Source: Bacteroidales bacterium (lineage in GTDB: Bacteria; Bacteroidota; Bacteroidia; Bacteroidales; UBA1556). From it: a stretch of 64,000 bases of DNA. Of this stretch, positions 1-10,500 are shown piece after piece (position 1 is the stretch's first letter; every line of letters begins with the position of its first letter). Under the pieces are notes generated by a model that was not told the origin of the DNA, did no database searches, and worked only from the letters and a program-made list of their open reading frames with translations. Location of the stretch: NCBI GenBank assembly GCA_023146135.1, contig JAGLCR010000003.1:1-64000 (forward strand). The letters are read 5' to 3'. The translations under genes were made by a program, and so were the position numbers.

Positions 1-2
1 CT

Positions 3-77
3 AGTCTTTATGATGCTGATATTCGTGAAGCAGCTGAAGACTGTCCAGTTGAAGTAATTCAATTTACGGAGGAATAA
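3..77 (+). CDS. ferredoxin, C-terminal end (partial)
   Basis: An open frame enters from the left edge and ends at a TAA at 75-77. It encodes about 24 residues, ending in an EAAEDCPVEVIQF-type segment. The Cys-Pro followed by a short beta strand and an acidic end is how small 2[4Fe-4S] or 4Fe-4S ferredoxins finish, the Cys being the last cluster ligand. A strong terminator follows directly. Only the tail is visible, so the cluster type cannot be decided from this window. Confidence 0.6.
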   Translation, partial: SLYDADIREAAEDCPVEVIQFTEE

Positions 78-81
78 AACC

Positions 82-114
82 AAAAAGAGCCGCATAAATT
101 GCGGCTCTTTTTTT
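82..114. terminator. bidirectional rho-independent terminator
   Basis: GAGCCGCA (87-94) and TGCGGCTC (100-107) form an 8-bp stem with a 5-base loop. It is flanked by an A-run on the left and a T-run on the right, so it can end both the ferredoxin gene (+) and the convergent FKBP gene (-). Confidence 0.9.
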
Positions 115-126
115 ATATCTAATTAG

Positions 127-663
127 TTATAAAGAGTCTATATCTACCGAATCATCAAATTCAAAGCCATCACCCCCACCCATTTCATCATCAAAACTAC
201 CAAACTCATCAAATGAATCTGCGCTATCCATACCTACCCCTTTTTTAACTTCGAGCAGTTCTATTTCAAATATTAAATCCTTTCCAGCTAAATCTGAATT
301 GCCATCTAGAATCACAATATCGCCTTTTATTTTATGTACTTTAAGCACCATTACTCCATCATCAGTTGGTGCTTGAATTGTATCTCCTTTTTTAATTTCC
401 TTATCTCCAAAAACTTCCTTGCGATTAACTTCAATTAAAAGTTCCTCATCATAATCTCCATATGCTTCATTTGCAGGAATAGTAACTGTAACGATATCAT
501 TTTCTTCCATCTCAAAAACCGCTTTTTCAAAGCCAATAATCATCATGTCATCACCCAGTGTAAACATAATTGGTTCGCCAGAACTAACTGTCGAGTCAAA
601 AACTTTTCCGTTCAAAAATTTTCCTGTATAATGTACTTTTACTGTATCGCCAATATTCAACAT
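127..663 (-). CDS. SlyD-like FKBP-type peptidyl-prolyl cis-trans isomerase
   Basis: This 178-residue protein catalyses proline cis-trans isomerisation and probably acts as a cytoplasmic folding helper, since no signal peptide is visible. The N-terminus (GDTVKVHYTGKFLNGKVFDST) is the FKBP start. The middle (about residues 65-125) is the insert-in-flap chaperone domain of the SlyD type. The FKBP fold resumes with DGNSDLAGKDLIFEIELLEV. After about residue 145 comes a low-complexity tail rich in Asp, Glu, Gly and Phe. E. coli SlyD has a His/Cys-rich metal-binding tail there; this tail is acidic and has no His or Cys, so nickel binding is unlikely. It converges on the ferredoxin gene across a shared terminator. 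A -7 element lies 33 bases upstream. Confidence 0.92.
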   Translation of the reverse strand: MLNIGDTVKVHYTGKFLNGKVFDSTVSSGEPIMFTLGDDMMIIGFEKAVFEMEENDIVTVTIPANEAYGDYDEELLIEVNRKEVFGDKEIKKGDTIQAPTDDGVMVLKVHKIKGDIVILDGNSDLAGKDLIFEIELLEVKKGVGMDSADSFDEFGSFDDEMGGGDGFEFDDSVDIDSL

Positions 664-695
664 AATAGTGCTTTTTATCAGTTATTAATATGCCG

Positions 696-703
696 CAAAG
701 GTA
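696..703 (-). promoter_or_regulatory. -7 promoter element of the FKBP gene
   Basis: On the minus strand this reads TACCTTTG, matching the Bacteroidota -7 consensus TAnnTTTG, and lies 33 bases before the start codon. No clear -33 TTTG was found at the usual distance. Confidence 0.45.
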
Positions 704-715
704 AGTGCAATCTTC

Positions 716-745
716 TTTGCTTAGTAATAAAAAATCTTACTTTTG
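716..745 (+). promoter_or_regulatory. promoter of the PLP lyase gene
   Basis: TTTG (716-719), an 18-base spacer and TACTTTTG (738-745) match the Bacteroidota sigma-ABfr promoter form. The expected transcription start is near 752, leaving a leader of about 50 bases before the ATG at 804. Confidence 0.6.
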
Positions 746-803
746 CAGTAGATTATTTAAAACAAAATAAATTTGATATTTACAAAATATAAAAATATAA
801 ATA

Positions 804-1988
804 ATGGATACTAAAAATTCTGGTTTTAATACCAAACTAATACATGCTGGTCAATTCAAGGACCATTTTAATAGTGCAACTACACCTATTTATCAAACAT
901 CAACATTTGGATTTGATAGTGCCGACCACGGTGCTGCTTGTTTTGCAGGTGAAGATGATGGCTATATTTATACACGAATTGGCAATCCTACCATCGGTGC
1001 ATTGGAAGATGCTGTAGCGGAGCTGGAAGGTGGATATCGTGGCGTGGCAACTGGCTCAGGAATGGGTGCAGTTACTGCAGTGTATTTTGCATTTTTAGGA
1101 GCAGGTGCTCATATAGTTAGTCATAATGCTGTATATGGCCCTTCACGTGGTGTAATGGAAACTTTCTTTCGTAAGTTTGGTGTAGAATCAACTTATGTTG
1201 ATGCATCAACTGCTGAGAATGTACGTAATGCTATTCAGGAAAACACCAAATTGATTTATTTGGAAACTCCTGCCAACCCAACTATGGATTTAACCGACCT
1301 GGAAGAAGTAGTTAAAATTGCAAAAGAGCATAATATTCCTGTTTGTGTGGATAATACATTTAGCTCTCCTTATTTGCAAAAGCCATTTGATTTTGGTGTA
1401 GATGTAGTCTTACACTCTATGACAAAATTCATAAATGGTCATGCTGATATTGTTGCTGGCATGGTTGTGACTCGTACTGAGGAACATTATCAAAACATTC
1501 GTAATGCAATGATAAATATTGGAAGCAATATGGATCCACATCAAGCTTATATGGTAAGCCGTGGATTAAAAACTCTTTCAATTCGTATGGATCGTGCTCA
1601 AAAAAACGCTCAAGAAGTAGCTGAGTATCTTGAATCTCATCCGAAAGTTGAATGGGTTCGTTTCCCAGGACTAAAATCACATCCTCAGTATGATTTAGCA
1701 CAAAAACAAATGTCAGGACCAGGCTCTACCATTGCTTTTGGGCTTAAAGGTGGTTTATCTGAAGGTAAAACGATGATGGATAATGTACATCTAGCTTTAT
1801 TGGCTGTTTCATTAGGAGGTATTGAAACCTTAATTCAACATCCAGCTTCAATGACTCACTCTAAACTAACAAAAGAAATGCGCGAAAGTGCTGGTATTAC
1901 TGATGGTTTAGTTCGTATGGCTATTGGAATTGAAGATATTGAGGATATTATTGCTGATATCGACCATGCTTTGGATATGATTAAGTAA
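804..1988 (+). CDS. PLP-dependent Cys/Met metabolism enzyme (methionine gamma-lyase / cystathionine gamma-lyase-like)
   Basis: This is a 394-residue fold-type I PLP enzyme of the trans-sulfuration family, a soluble cytoplasmic homotetramer in known members. The family length (about 390-400) is matched end to end. YTRIGNPT (about 56-63) supplies the phosphate-binding Tyr and Arg from the neighbouring subunit. Tyr111 is the stacking or general acid residue. SMTKFINGHADIVAG carries the Schiff-base Lys208, and its NGHAD form is typical of methionine gamma-lyases. The position that is Cys116 in Pseudomonas methionine gamma-lyase is Pro here (YGPSRG), so substrate preference may differ and a cystathionine lyase or synthase role is possible. 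The gene has its own promoter and terminator and appears monocistronic. Confidence 0.88.
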   Translation: MDTKNSGFNTKLIHAGQFKDHFNSATTPIYQTSTFGFDSADHGAACFAGEDDGYIYTRIGNPTIGALEDAVAELEGGYRGVATGSGMGAVTAVYFAFLGAGAHIVSHNAVYGPSRGVMETFFRKFGVESTYVDASTAENVRNAIQENTKLIYLETPANPTMDLTDLEEVVKIAKEHNIPVCVDNTFSSPYLQKPFDFGVDVVLHSMTKFINGHADIVAGMVVTRTEEHYQNIRNAMINIGSNMDPHQAYMVSRGLKTLSIRMDRAQKNAQEVAEYLESHPKVEWVRFPGLKSHPQYDLAQKQMSGPGSTIAFGLKGGLSEGKTMMDNVHLALLAVSLGGIETLIQHPASMTHSKLTKEMRESAGITDGLVRMAIGIEDIEDIIADIDHALDMIK

Positions 1989-2013
1989 TCTTTTGGCATT
2001 AGAAATTCTTCAT

Positions 2014-2050
2014 AAGGACTATCTGCGATGCAGATGGTCCTTTCTTTTTT
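2014..2050 (+). terminator. rho-independent terminator of the PLP lyase gene
   Basis: Arms 2014-2026 and 2030-2042 pair over 13 bp (one T-G wobble) around a GAT loop, followed by TCTTTTTT. The stem covers the ATG at 2028, which argues against that ATG being the nuclease start. Confidence 0.9.
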
Positions 2051-2093
2051 ATTAGTCATTCTTTTTTTGGTATTTTCGCATAAACGTATAAAA

Positions 2094-2918
2094 ATGACTA
2101 AAAATCAAAAAGCACTTCTTGCTCTTCTTATATTACTCATAATTGGGTTCGTGTTTTTTCTTATTTATCGACCTGATAATAAAAGTACAAATCCACTGAG
2201 TACTATTTATCACTCATTTCCATACACGCAAATTTCAGATTTTTACCCAAGCAATCATGGCGATCAGTTAATAGAATACACCAATATTAATATTGCCTAT
2301 GATAACGAACACGAACAAGCTTTGTGGGTATGCTACTTGTTGACTAAAGATCATCTAAACAATGCTGTTATTAAACGGAAAAATCGATTCAAAATAGACG
2401 CTAAAGTAAAATATGGATCAGCAAGCCCTAACGACTATTATAAAAGCGGTTTTGATCGTGGACATTTGGCTCCTGCTGCCGATATGCTTTGGTCTGAAAT
2501 AGCCATGAAAGAGAGTTTCTATATGAGTAATATTAGTCCTCAGAAGAAAGGATTTAATCGTGGTGTTTGGAAAAAACTGGAAGGAAAAGTAAGGAAACTA
2601 ACATTAGTTGAGGATAGCATAGTTATTATTACTGGGCCCTTACTTACTAATATATTAGGGAGTATTGGGAGTAATAATGTTAGTGTTCCCTCCATGTATT
2701 ATAAAGTTATTGTTGATATTAGTGCTCCTAAAATTGGAGCAGTTGCTTTTTTAATTCCCAATCGTAATACAAAGCTTTCATTGGATAAATTTGCCCTTTC
2801 GGTTGATAGCTTGGAAAAGGTAATTCAATTAGATTTTATGGCATCTTTGCCAGATGATATTGAATCTCAGCTAGAAAAAAATATCGATTATTCTTTGTTA
2901 AACTATGTTATTCAATAA
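2094..2918 (+). CDS. membrane-anchored DNA/RNA non-specific endonuclease (NUC1 family)
   Basis: This 274-residue protein (start at 2094) is a beta-beta-alpha-metal endonuclease. The open frame extends to an ATG at 2028, but that codon lies inside the terminator hairpin of the upstream gene, so 2094 is preferred. Residues 6-25 form one hydrophobic helix, a signal anchor, which would place the catalytic domain in the periplasm. The active-site motif DRGHLAPAADM holds the general-base His (His124 from this start). SNISPQ and the following FN...W..LE segment supply the metal-binding Asn (Asn146) and Glu (Glu163). Relatives of the NucA/EndoG type degrade DNA and RNA without sequence preference. 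Here it may scavenge nucleic acid or process incoming DNA; its target is not shown by context. Confidence 0.9.
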   Translation: MTKNQKALLALLILLIIGFVFFLIYRPDNKSTNPLSTIYHSFPYTQISDFYPSNHGDQLIEYTNINIAYDNEHEQALWVCYLLTKDHLNNAVIKRKNRFKIDAKVKYGSASPNDYYKSGFDRGHLAPAADMLWSEIAMKESFYMSNISPQKKGFNRGVWKKLEGKVRKLTLVEDSIVIITGPLLTNILGSIGSNNVSVPSMYYKVIVDISAPKIGAVAFLIPNRNTKLSLDKFALSVDSLEKVIQLDFMASLPDDIESQLEKNIDYSLLNYVIQ

Positions 2919-2974
2919 ACTTATCGAATTGCATTTATAGTATCTTAGCCAGCGTAAAATTGAGTTAAGATTAT

Positions 2975-3976
2975 ATGAGTATTCCAAAAACCATGTGGGC
3001 TGTTAGGCAACATCAATCGTCAGGAGAATTACGATACGAGGAAGTGGACACCCCAACGCCAAAGGCTGGTGAGGTATTAGTTAAAATGGAATATACTCCT
3101 ATAAACCCTTCCGACTTAAGCTTTTTGCAAGGAACATACGCTGAAAAACCGATTTATCCAGTTATTCCTGGCATCGAAGGTAGCGGAACTGTAGTATCGG
3201 TTGGCGGTGGCATTCTCCCCAAAATACGAATGGGAAAACGAGTTAGTTGTACCTCAACTAAAGGTTATGGAGGTAGTTGGGCCGAATATATGCTTACTTC
3301 TGCAATGCATGTTATTCCAATTGGTAAACTGGAGTTTAAGCAAGCATCCATGCTAATTGTAAATCCATTAACTGCTTTATCATTTATCGATATTGCTAAG
3401 ACAAATAAGCATAAAGCAATAATAAATAATGCTGCATTTGGCGCTTTGGGTAAAATGATTTCTCGATTAGCAATAAACAACAACATCCCATGCATTAATA
3501 TAGTTCGAAAAAATCAGCAATTAATTGAGCTTGAGAAAGAAGGTGTTTCAGATGTTTTATGTACTTCAAGTCCTGATTTTGACAAAGAATATCAAGAATT
3601 AGCGACAAAGTTATCAGCCACTCTAATACTAGACCCTGTAGGTGGTCCATCATCAAGCAATTTATTAAAACTTGCTCCAAATAATAGTATTCTAATGCTT
3701 TATGCAAATTTATCGGAAACATTTATTAGCATTGATTCTAGAATCTTGGTTCAGGAAGATAAGCAGATAAAGGGTTTTTATTTAGCTAATTATAGCTCTA
3801 AAAAGAATATATTAAAATCTTTAGCAGATACAAAAAAAGTGCAAAAATTAATAGCTAAAGAGTTGAAATCAAAAATTCATCATATATTTGAATTGAAAGA
3901 AATAAACAAAGCGTTAGTTTTGTATAGAAATAATATGTCGAAAGGAAAAGTTCTATTAAACTGTAATAAGGGTTGA
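2975..3976 (+). CDS. MDR-superfamily NADPH-dependent oxidoreductase (quinone reductase / enoyl reductase type)
   Basis: This 333-residue protein is of the medium-chain dehydrogenase/reductase superfamily. The N-terminal GroES-like domain has the form MWAVRQHQSSGELRYEE...PKAGEVLVKMEYTPINPSDL, and PGIEGSGTVVSVG follows. No Cys/His set for catalytic or structural zinc is present, so it belongs with the zinc-free quinone oxidoreductases and trans-2-enoyl reductases. The Rossmann segment near residue 150 reads NNAAFGALGKMISRLA, a slight variant of the usual AxxGxxG nucleotide loop. The substrate cannot be told. It is one base upstream of the exonuclease gene, so the two are probably co-transcribed. 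Confidence 0.82.
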   Translation: MSIPKTMWAVRQHQSSGELRYEEVDTPTPKAGEVLVKMEYTPINPSDLSFLQGTYAEKPIYPVIPGIEGSGTVVSVGGGILPKIRMGKRVSCTSTKGYGGSWAEYMLTSAMHVIPIGKLEFKQASMLIVNPLTALSFIDIAKTNKHKAIINNAAFGALGKMISRLAINNNIPCINIVRKNQQLIELEKEGVSDVLCTSSPDFDKEYQELATKLSATLILDPVGGPSSSNLLKLAPNNSILMLYANLSETFISIDSRILVQEDKQIKGFYLANYSSKKNILKSLADTKKVQKLIAKELKSKIHHIFELKEINKALVLYRNNMSKGKVLLNCNKG

Positions 3977-3977
3977 T

Positions 3978-4481
3978 ATGATGAAAAGGAAAGATAGTTT
4001 TGCAGCAATTGATTTTGAGTTGGCCACAGGCGTGCGTAATAGCGTATGTTCTGTAGGCATTGTAGTGGTTGAAAAAGGTGAGATTGTTGATGAGTACTAC
4101 ACTCTCGTTCAACCACCAAAAAATCAATATCATTGGGGAAACAGCCGTGTAACTAAGATTTATGCAAAAGACACAAAGGACTCGCCTAGTTTTTTGGATA
4201 TTTATCCTGAGATAAAAAAACGCTTAAAAGGACGAAAAATGGTGGCTCACAACGAAAGTTTTGATCGAAACGTATTACAAGTTGTAATGGAGTATTACGA
4301 ATTAAAGTACAGTGAATTGCGACTGCCTAAAAAATGGGCAGATACTGTAACTATTTTTCAAGAAAAAGGTACCGAATCAGCAAAGTTAAATAATCTTAGT
4401 AAAGAATATGGCATTGAAATAGAACATCATAATGCTTTGAGCGATGCTAGGGCATGTGCATTATTATATTTACTGAGATAA
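3978..4481 (+). CDS. DEDDh 3'-5' exonuclease (DnaQ / Pol III epsilon-like)
   Basis: This is a 167-residue stand-alone exonuclease domain. AAIDFELATG holds the first Asp-x-Glu metal ligands, NESFDRNVL the second Asp, and HHNALSDARA the general-base His and last Asp in the HxxxxD spacing of the DEDDh class. Family members trim single-stranded DNA or RNA 3' ends. It is much shorter than polymerase-fused forms and has no beta-clamp or alpha-subunit domain, so it is likely an accessory nuclease rather than the replicative proofreader. Two consecutive ATGs open the frame; the first is used here. It starts one base after the oxidoreductase stop. Confidence 0.87.
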   Translation: MMKRKDSFAAIDFELATGVRNSVCSVGIVVVEKGEIVDEYYTLVQPPKNQYHWGNSRVTKIYAKDTKDSPSFLDIYPEIKKRLKGRKMVAHNESFDRNVLQVVMEYYELKYSELRLPKKWADTVTIFQEKGTESAKLNNLSKEYGIEIEHHNALSDARACALLYLLR

Positions 4482-4543
4482 AAGATTCAGACACCCTTCT
4501 ATACATAGTGACTTTTATATAAAATCACCAAGCTTCCACCCTT

Positions 4544-7500
4544 TTATTGTTTTAGTAAATCTAAAGCTTTACGAACACTTATTTTTGCACCATTTTGCAT
4601 AGCTACCACAAACACATCAGTATAACCAGCTCCAACTATACGAGTGCGTGCTGATTTTGCTTCTTGATAGCTTTTATATGAATTTGTGAAGTAAATAGTT
4701 AATCCACTAGCAGTAGTATATGATGATATTCCATTTTCCGACATGGAGTTAATCAACTGAAGTTGAGATGAGTTCCTTGTTCCTTTATAGGCTCCCAATT
4801 GTACTTTAAATGAAATTCCTTGCTCCGATTGAGCAGCCTTCACCTGTACATTATTAGCTTGATCAGTATTATTTGTATTACTTTTTATTTTTGAGGCAGC
4901 TCCATTTCGGCTGATAGTGATATTATTACTCTTTGCATCCATCTCAGTTCTACGCGCTGATGTCAAGCTTACTTGTTTTCCATTTTTGAATACGACAACA
5001 AAAGCATCTTTTACTCCAATATTTCGAATTTGATCTCGAGCCTGCTTTGCTGTATTCTCATTAGTGTATTTTCCTGAAAAATAACGATAGTACCCACTAT
5101 TGGTACGATTAAAGTACAAATCATCTAGATTAAACAAACGATTAGCAGAACGAGGTCCACCGAAAACACCTATTTGTACCGAATAATAAATTGTTAAAAC
5201 AGTATTTTTACTACTTGCTAAAGCGTAATACTCTGTATTATTCTCTTGAGCATATTTTGCTAAACTAGCAGTAGTAAACGCCTTATCCTCTTTTATCAAT
5301 TGATTTGCATCTTCCGTAGAAACTCGTTGTCCATTGAAATAAACAACGATAAATGCACCTGGATAACCGATAGTATGAATATGATCGCGTGCTTCAGCAG
5401 CAGCAACATAATTAGGGAATGCTCCAGCAATATAATAATTCAAATCTGAACCTGGACGTTTCTCTTTCCAAATCGGACTAATGCCTTTAAAATAATCCAA
5501 TGAAACATCTTGCTTTAAGGCATTAATCTGCACTTTAAATACTAGACCATTCATTTTGTTACTTTCTGGAATAATACTGTTTGTATTAATATCCGCTTCA
5601 TAGTTAATGCCCATTCCTTTACTAGAAACAGACTTATCTATGGCCATCGAATTATTATCCATTTCATCAATAGATGGTATTCCATTTACCGATTTTTCAT
5701 TGGAAGCAATACTTTGACTAGCCCTGCTTAATACGTAATAATTGGTATTATTCTTAATAGCAAATTGTACTAAGCCATTGGATGTGTATGCTTTTCCACT
5801 TGCAATAAGTTTACGAGCTTGCGCTATACTTATGCGTTTACCATCAAAATATGCAACAATAAAAGCATCCTTAAATCCTTTGCTACGAATAATATCGCGA
5901 GCAGGCTTTGCATAATTATAATTAGGAAAAACTCCCCCAACATAACGGATATATGATGAATTTGGAATTCGCTCGGCTGCTACTGGACTGATGCCCTTGA
6001 AAGTACTTTTTGGCACTTTTCGTTTAAATGCTGCCATCTGAACTTTAAACACTAATCCTATTGGAAGCAATTCAGAATTATCTGGGATAGCATCTTCATT
6101 ATTAGAAATTACTACATTATTTTCAGTATTTATTCCATAACTACCTTCAACAACTTCACTTGACACCACAATTTTACTGATATCAGCATCTTCTTCTTTT
6201 GGAGTTAAATTCTGTGTCTCAAGTGCTAAGTTTTCCGCATTAGTGTTATTACCACTCCCCTGCTCTACAACTGTATTTGTTTCATTATTAGCAACATCAA
6301 TACTATCCATTTGTGAAGGCGTCAGAATAGGAACTACAACAATTTCATTCGTATTATTGATTCCTAAATCTTGTTGGCTTGCTAGGTCTTGCTGTGCACT
6401 CGTATTCTCCACACTATCCATTTGTGAAGGTGTCAGAATAGGAACTACAACTATTTCATTCGTATTATTGATTCCTAAATCTTGTTGGCTTGCTAGGTCT
6501 TGCTGTGCACTCGCATTCTCCACACTATCAATTTGTGAAGGTGTCAGAACTGGAACCACAACTATTTTATTGGCATTGTTAACTGTCTCTATCTTACCAT
6601 TATCATCTATATCTATTTGATTTGGCTGGTCGGCTTTTTCTTGCATTGCAATATCCATTGCTGAAGTAGTGTCAGAAATACTTTCAGTAATATCTGTACT
6701 ATCTTTAGCTGATGAATTAATGACAGGAGCTAAAATAGTGACATTTGATTTATTATTTTCGTTTGCCGCTAATTCTTGAGCTTGCTCCTTTCTAATGTCA
6801 TCTTCATCATCAAATGGTATTTCTTCCGCAGTTCGTACAATAGAGTCACTATTTTGAACAATAAAATCATGATTTTCATAAATAGCAAGAGCCTTTTTCT
6901 GGTTTATTATAGACTGATTTTCAAAATCTTCCGCCTCTTTTGTAAGCTCAACAACCTCTTCATCGGTAAATCCACCTAAAGCAATCATTTCTCTACGTTC
7001 AAATGCAGCGTTTTTATCATGGTGTGCAGCTTCGGTGAAAGCTCTAGCCTCAGGAATATCAAAACCATTTGCATCACTCGAGGATAACTTTGCAATGGAG
7101 ATGTTATTCTCGTGATATGCCCTATTATTACGCTTCGCAATAATATCGACAGCATCCAAACCTAATTCAAATGCAATCTTTTCATTTTTTTCTGCTTCCG
7201 ATATTTTGCTTCGTTTAGCTTTCCCTTCTAGCACCTCTGCATCAATACGTAATTGTTGAGAACTGGAAAGAAGACTATCCTTCATTATTTCTAAATCAAC
7301 AAGCACCTGCTTAACATCTAGTAGATTTGCATCGAAGTTAACATCAATATTTTTGGATTCAATCTTAGCTATCTTTTTGTCATAACGTTTTAACTCTTCC
7401 TTAAGCACATCTGTATCCATCATTAATGAGGTGATTACACCATCTATTGAAGAGACTTCTTCTTCATCAAAACTTTCATTTTGCATTTTCGTAAGAACTT

Positions 7501-10500
7501 CTATTTCATCATTAATTGTACTAATCTCATTAATAATTAGGTTTTGTTTAATGTACACAATCTCATTTCTACTAATACGATTAGCAGTTATCACAACGGC
7601 ATCCACCTCAGCAATTTTTTGCTCAATATTACTACTATCAAGAGTGTTGTCTTTTGTCCTTGGAAAATCAATATTATCAATTATACTATTTTTTTCTAGA
7701 TAATTAGGATTGAATATATCATTATTAATAGCAATAATGGGGACCACCATACTACGAGCTACCATAGAGCTGTCCACTTTAGTTATTTGCTGCTTTTCAT
7801 TAATATAATTTGCTTGCTTCTCTACCATTGCGACAATACTCAAATTCTCTATTTTAAGAGTATTCAGACTATCTATTTTCCTTTCTGTATTTATATCAGA
7901 ATCTGGCAATTGCTCTAGTTTAGTTATTTCTAAGTCGAGGACTTTATTTTCATCCTGATAAACCTTTAGATGATTATCTAAATAATCTCCCCTGTCTGAA
8001 GAAATAGCAGTAAGCAATAAGTTTTGATTATTAATAAATTCAACTGAATCAAGTTGTTTTCGTGCAATATATGATTTAGATTTAACAACTTCTTCCGTTA
8101 AAATTACAATGTGATTAAGGTTCTCCTTCTTCTCTTTCTTCAAAATGTTAGTGTACTGAATTGCTGCTTCTTGCTTTTTGTTTAATTCCAATTGTTCATT
8201 TTCAAGCTCCACAACTCTTGCTATTTTATTCAACTGCTCATCTCGCGAAATCGTTGTGTCAATTATGGAATAAGCCTGCTGCAATTCATCATTTTTCTTT
8301 TTTATCTTTTCATTGTTTTCTATCGCCGACATTAATGATAATGTAATCATCTTGTCTAGTTTTGCGTTTTGTGTTTCCACCAATTTTATTGCTTCAACTC
8401 TAGGTTTAACAACCTTATTTGCTATAGAATTTTGATCTTCATTTGCATACTCGGGTATCTCAAGTACATCCATTGAGGCATACTCCAACTCCTGCTTTTG
8501 TTCTTCTTTTAACTGTGTTTCAGCTATCGTTTCATCTATTGATTCTAACTGTTGATCAAGCTTTTGTACACTAAAAGTAGAAACTAGATTGTCCTTACTA
8601 CGCATTTCTTCAGGTACGTTTTGTAAGCTTGCACCATCGTTTTGCTCTGTATCACTATCTGTAGACGCAATAACTTGTTTTTGAGTTCTATTAACTTGCT
8701 CTAAAATTCCTTTATTTGAAGTAACTACGTCCAGCTCTAAAGAAATCTTATCTAGTTTTTCATTTTGTTGTGTAAGCTTTTCTGTTACCGTAATATAGGC
8801 TTCTGTTTGTTCTTCATTTAATCTTTGCTCTTCTTCCAAATCAGCTAGAACCATTTTCAAACTATCTTGACGATATTTAAGTTTATTCTCTTCAACTACA
8901 AGTTTCTCAAGACTCTCTTCATTTGCTTGAATAATGTTTTCATCTGAAATAGTAATTGGATAATTTGAAATTTCATATGCTATTTCTTGAGCATCATTGT
9001 ATTTACCCTCTTCAATTAACGCTATTGACTTCTGTTTTTGGTTCAATGATTTTTCAATAAATTGCTTGCTAGCATTAGATTTTACCTCATATACTTGAGA
9101 TATACTGTAAGCTGCAGCAGCTTCTTTTTTAAGATTATTCGTTTCAACTAAATCCTTCTTTAATTCCTGTAATTTCTTTACTCGGTTTTCTGAACTAATC
9201 TTGTCGTCCAACATTAAGTTTGCGTAATTAGCTTCAATACTTTTATCTGACTCCTGATATTCAGCATACTTCTTATCAGCTATTTTTTTTGCCACACGGG
9301 CTCTATTATTATATTCTAACTCAATTTCCTTATACTTTTCTATATTCTTATCAATATCAGAAAGCAAACTAATTGATTCAGCTTGCTCCAAATAATTAAT
9401 ATCCTTATCCCTAGGCTGTGATATTGTATCTGAATTAACATTTTCATTTGACGCAATATTTTCATTGCCAGTGACTATATCTTTTTTATCGTCTTCAGTA
9501 ATAATTTCATTATTGGCAATAACGGGCTCCAAATCCTTACTAACATCAATGAGCTCTTTTTCACTATTTGTCTGAATAGCAACAATTGTAGCATTCACTG
9601 TTTCAACCTCACCAGCATTGATATAGCTATTATTGTTATAGTCTATATTCTTTGTCTCATCTTGATATTGAGAAAGAGCTTTTTCAGTATACGTAGCTTG
9701 TTCAGAAAGATTATCCGCTAACTCTCTTTCTTGTTTCCATTTAGTAATATATTCATCCCTTGTAGACTCTTTCTTAGTAATTGCTGTATCCATTTCAGAA
9801 ATTAATTCCCTATAATCATTTTTCTCAGCTTGGTCAAATGTATTAGACTCTTCAGCTATATATTCATCTCTTTCAGCTTTAAGATCTTCTATTTCTCTGT
9901 CATATGAATTAGATAACTCATAAAATTTTGAAGCTTTTTCTCGTTGATTATTAACTAAGTCTGATTGGTTTATCAAAAGCTTTTCCGAATAGTTTTCTTC
10001 ATAATTAATTCCAGCACTTAATGTTATAATCTGATTATGAATTGATAAAACGGAATCCTTTTTTCCATTGCTCTGGTAATATTGCATATTGGATGCCAGC
10101 TCTATTACTTTATTTGCTGCCCATTCTGTACTGGCAATCTCTTGACTCAACTCCACATCAATTTTATTTGCAACATTGGCTGCTTCTTGATATTTAGCCG
10201 CTTCCTTTTCGCCTTCTCTTCCTTGGTTTGCAAGAATTTGTTCTGATAAATTTTTATTCTTTTTATATACTCGACGAATACTCTTTTGTTGTTTTTTCAA
10301 TCCAACAACTCGATATTGTAATTCGCGATATGTACTAAATGCTGAATCTACCGCTTCACTTTCGCTAAGGTTTACTATTGGCTTACTAAGATCAGCCGGC
10401 TTGATAGCAAGATCAGAAATAGAATCAGAGGGAATAACTTTACTAATAGTGGTTGTATCAGTAATACTCTTAATCTTTTGCTTATAGTCATCAATATCGA

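Noticed and set aside
6302-6584. CRISPR-like repeat array
   Set aside because: The 111-bp units are directly adjacent, in frame and coding, with no spacers.
6243-6620. Plus-strand open frame opposite the 111-bp repeats
   Set aside because: It is the antisense shadow of the repeat region in the giant gene; its apparent repeats simply mirror that DNA.
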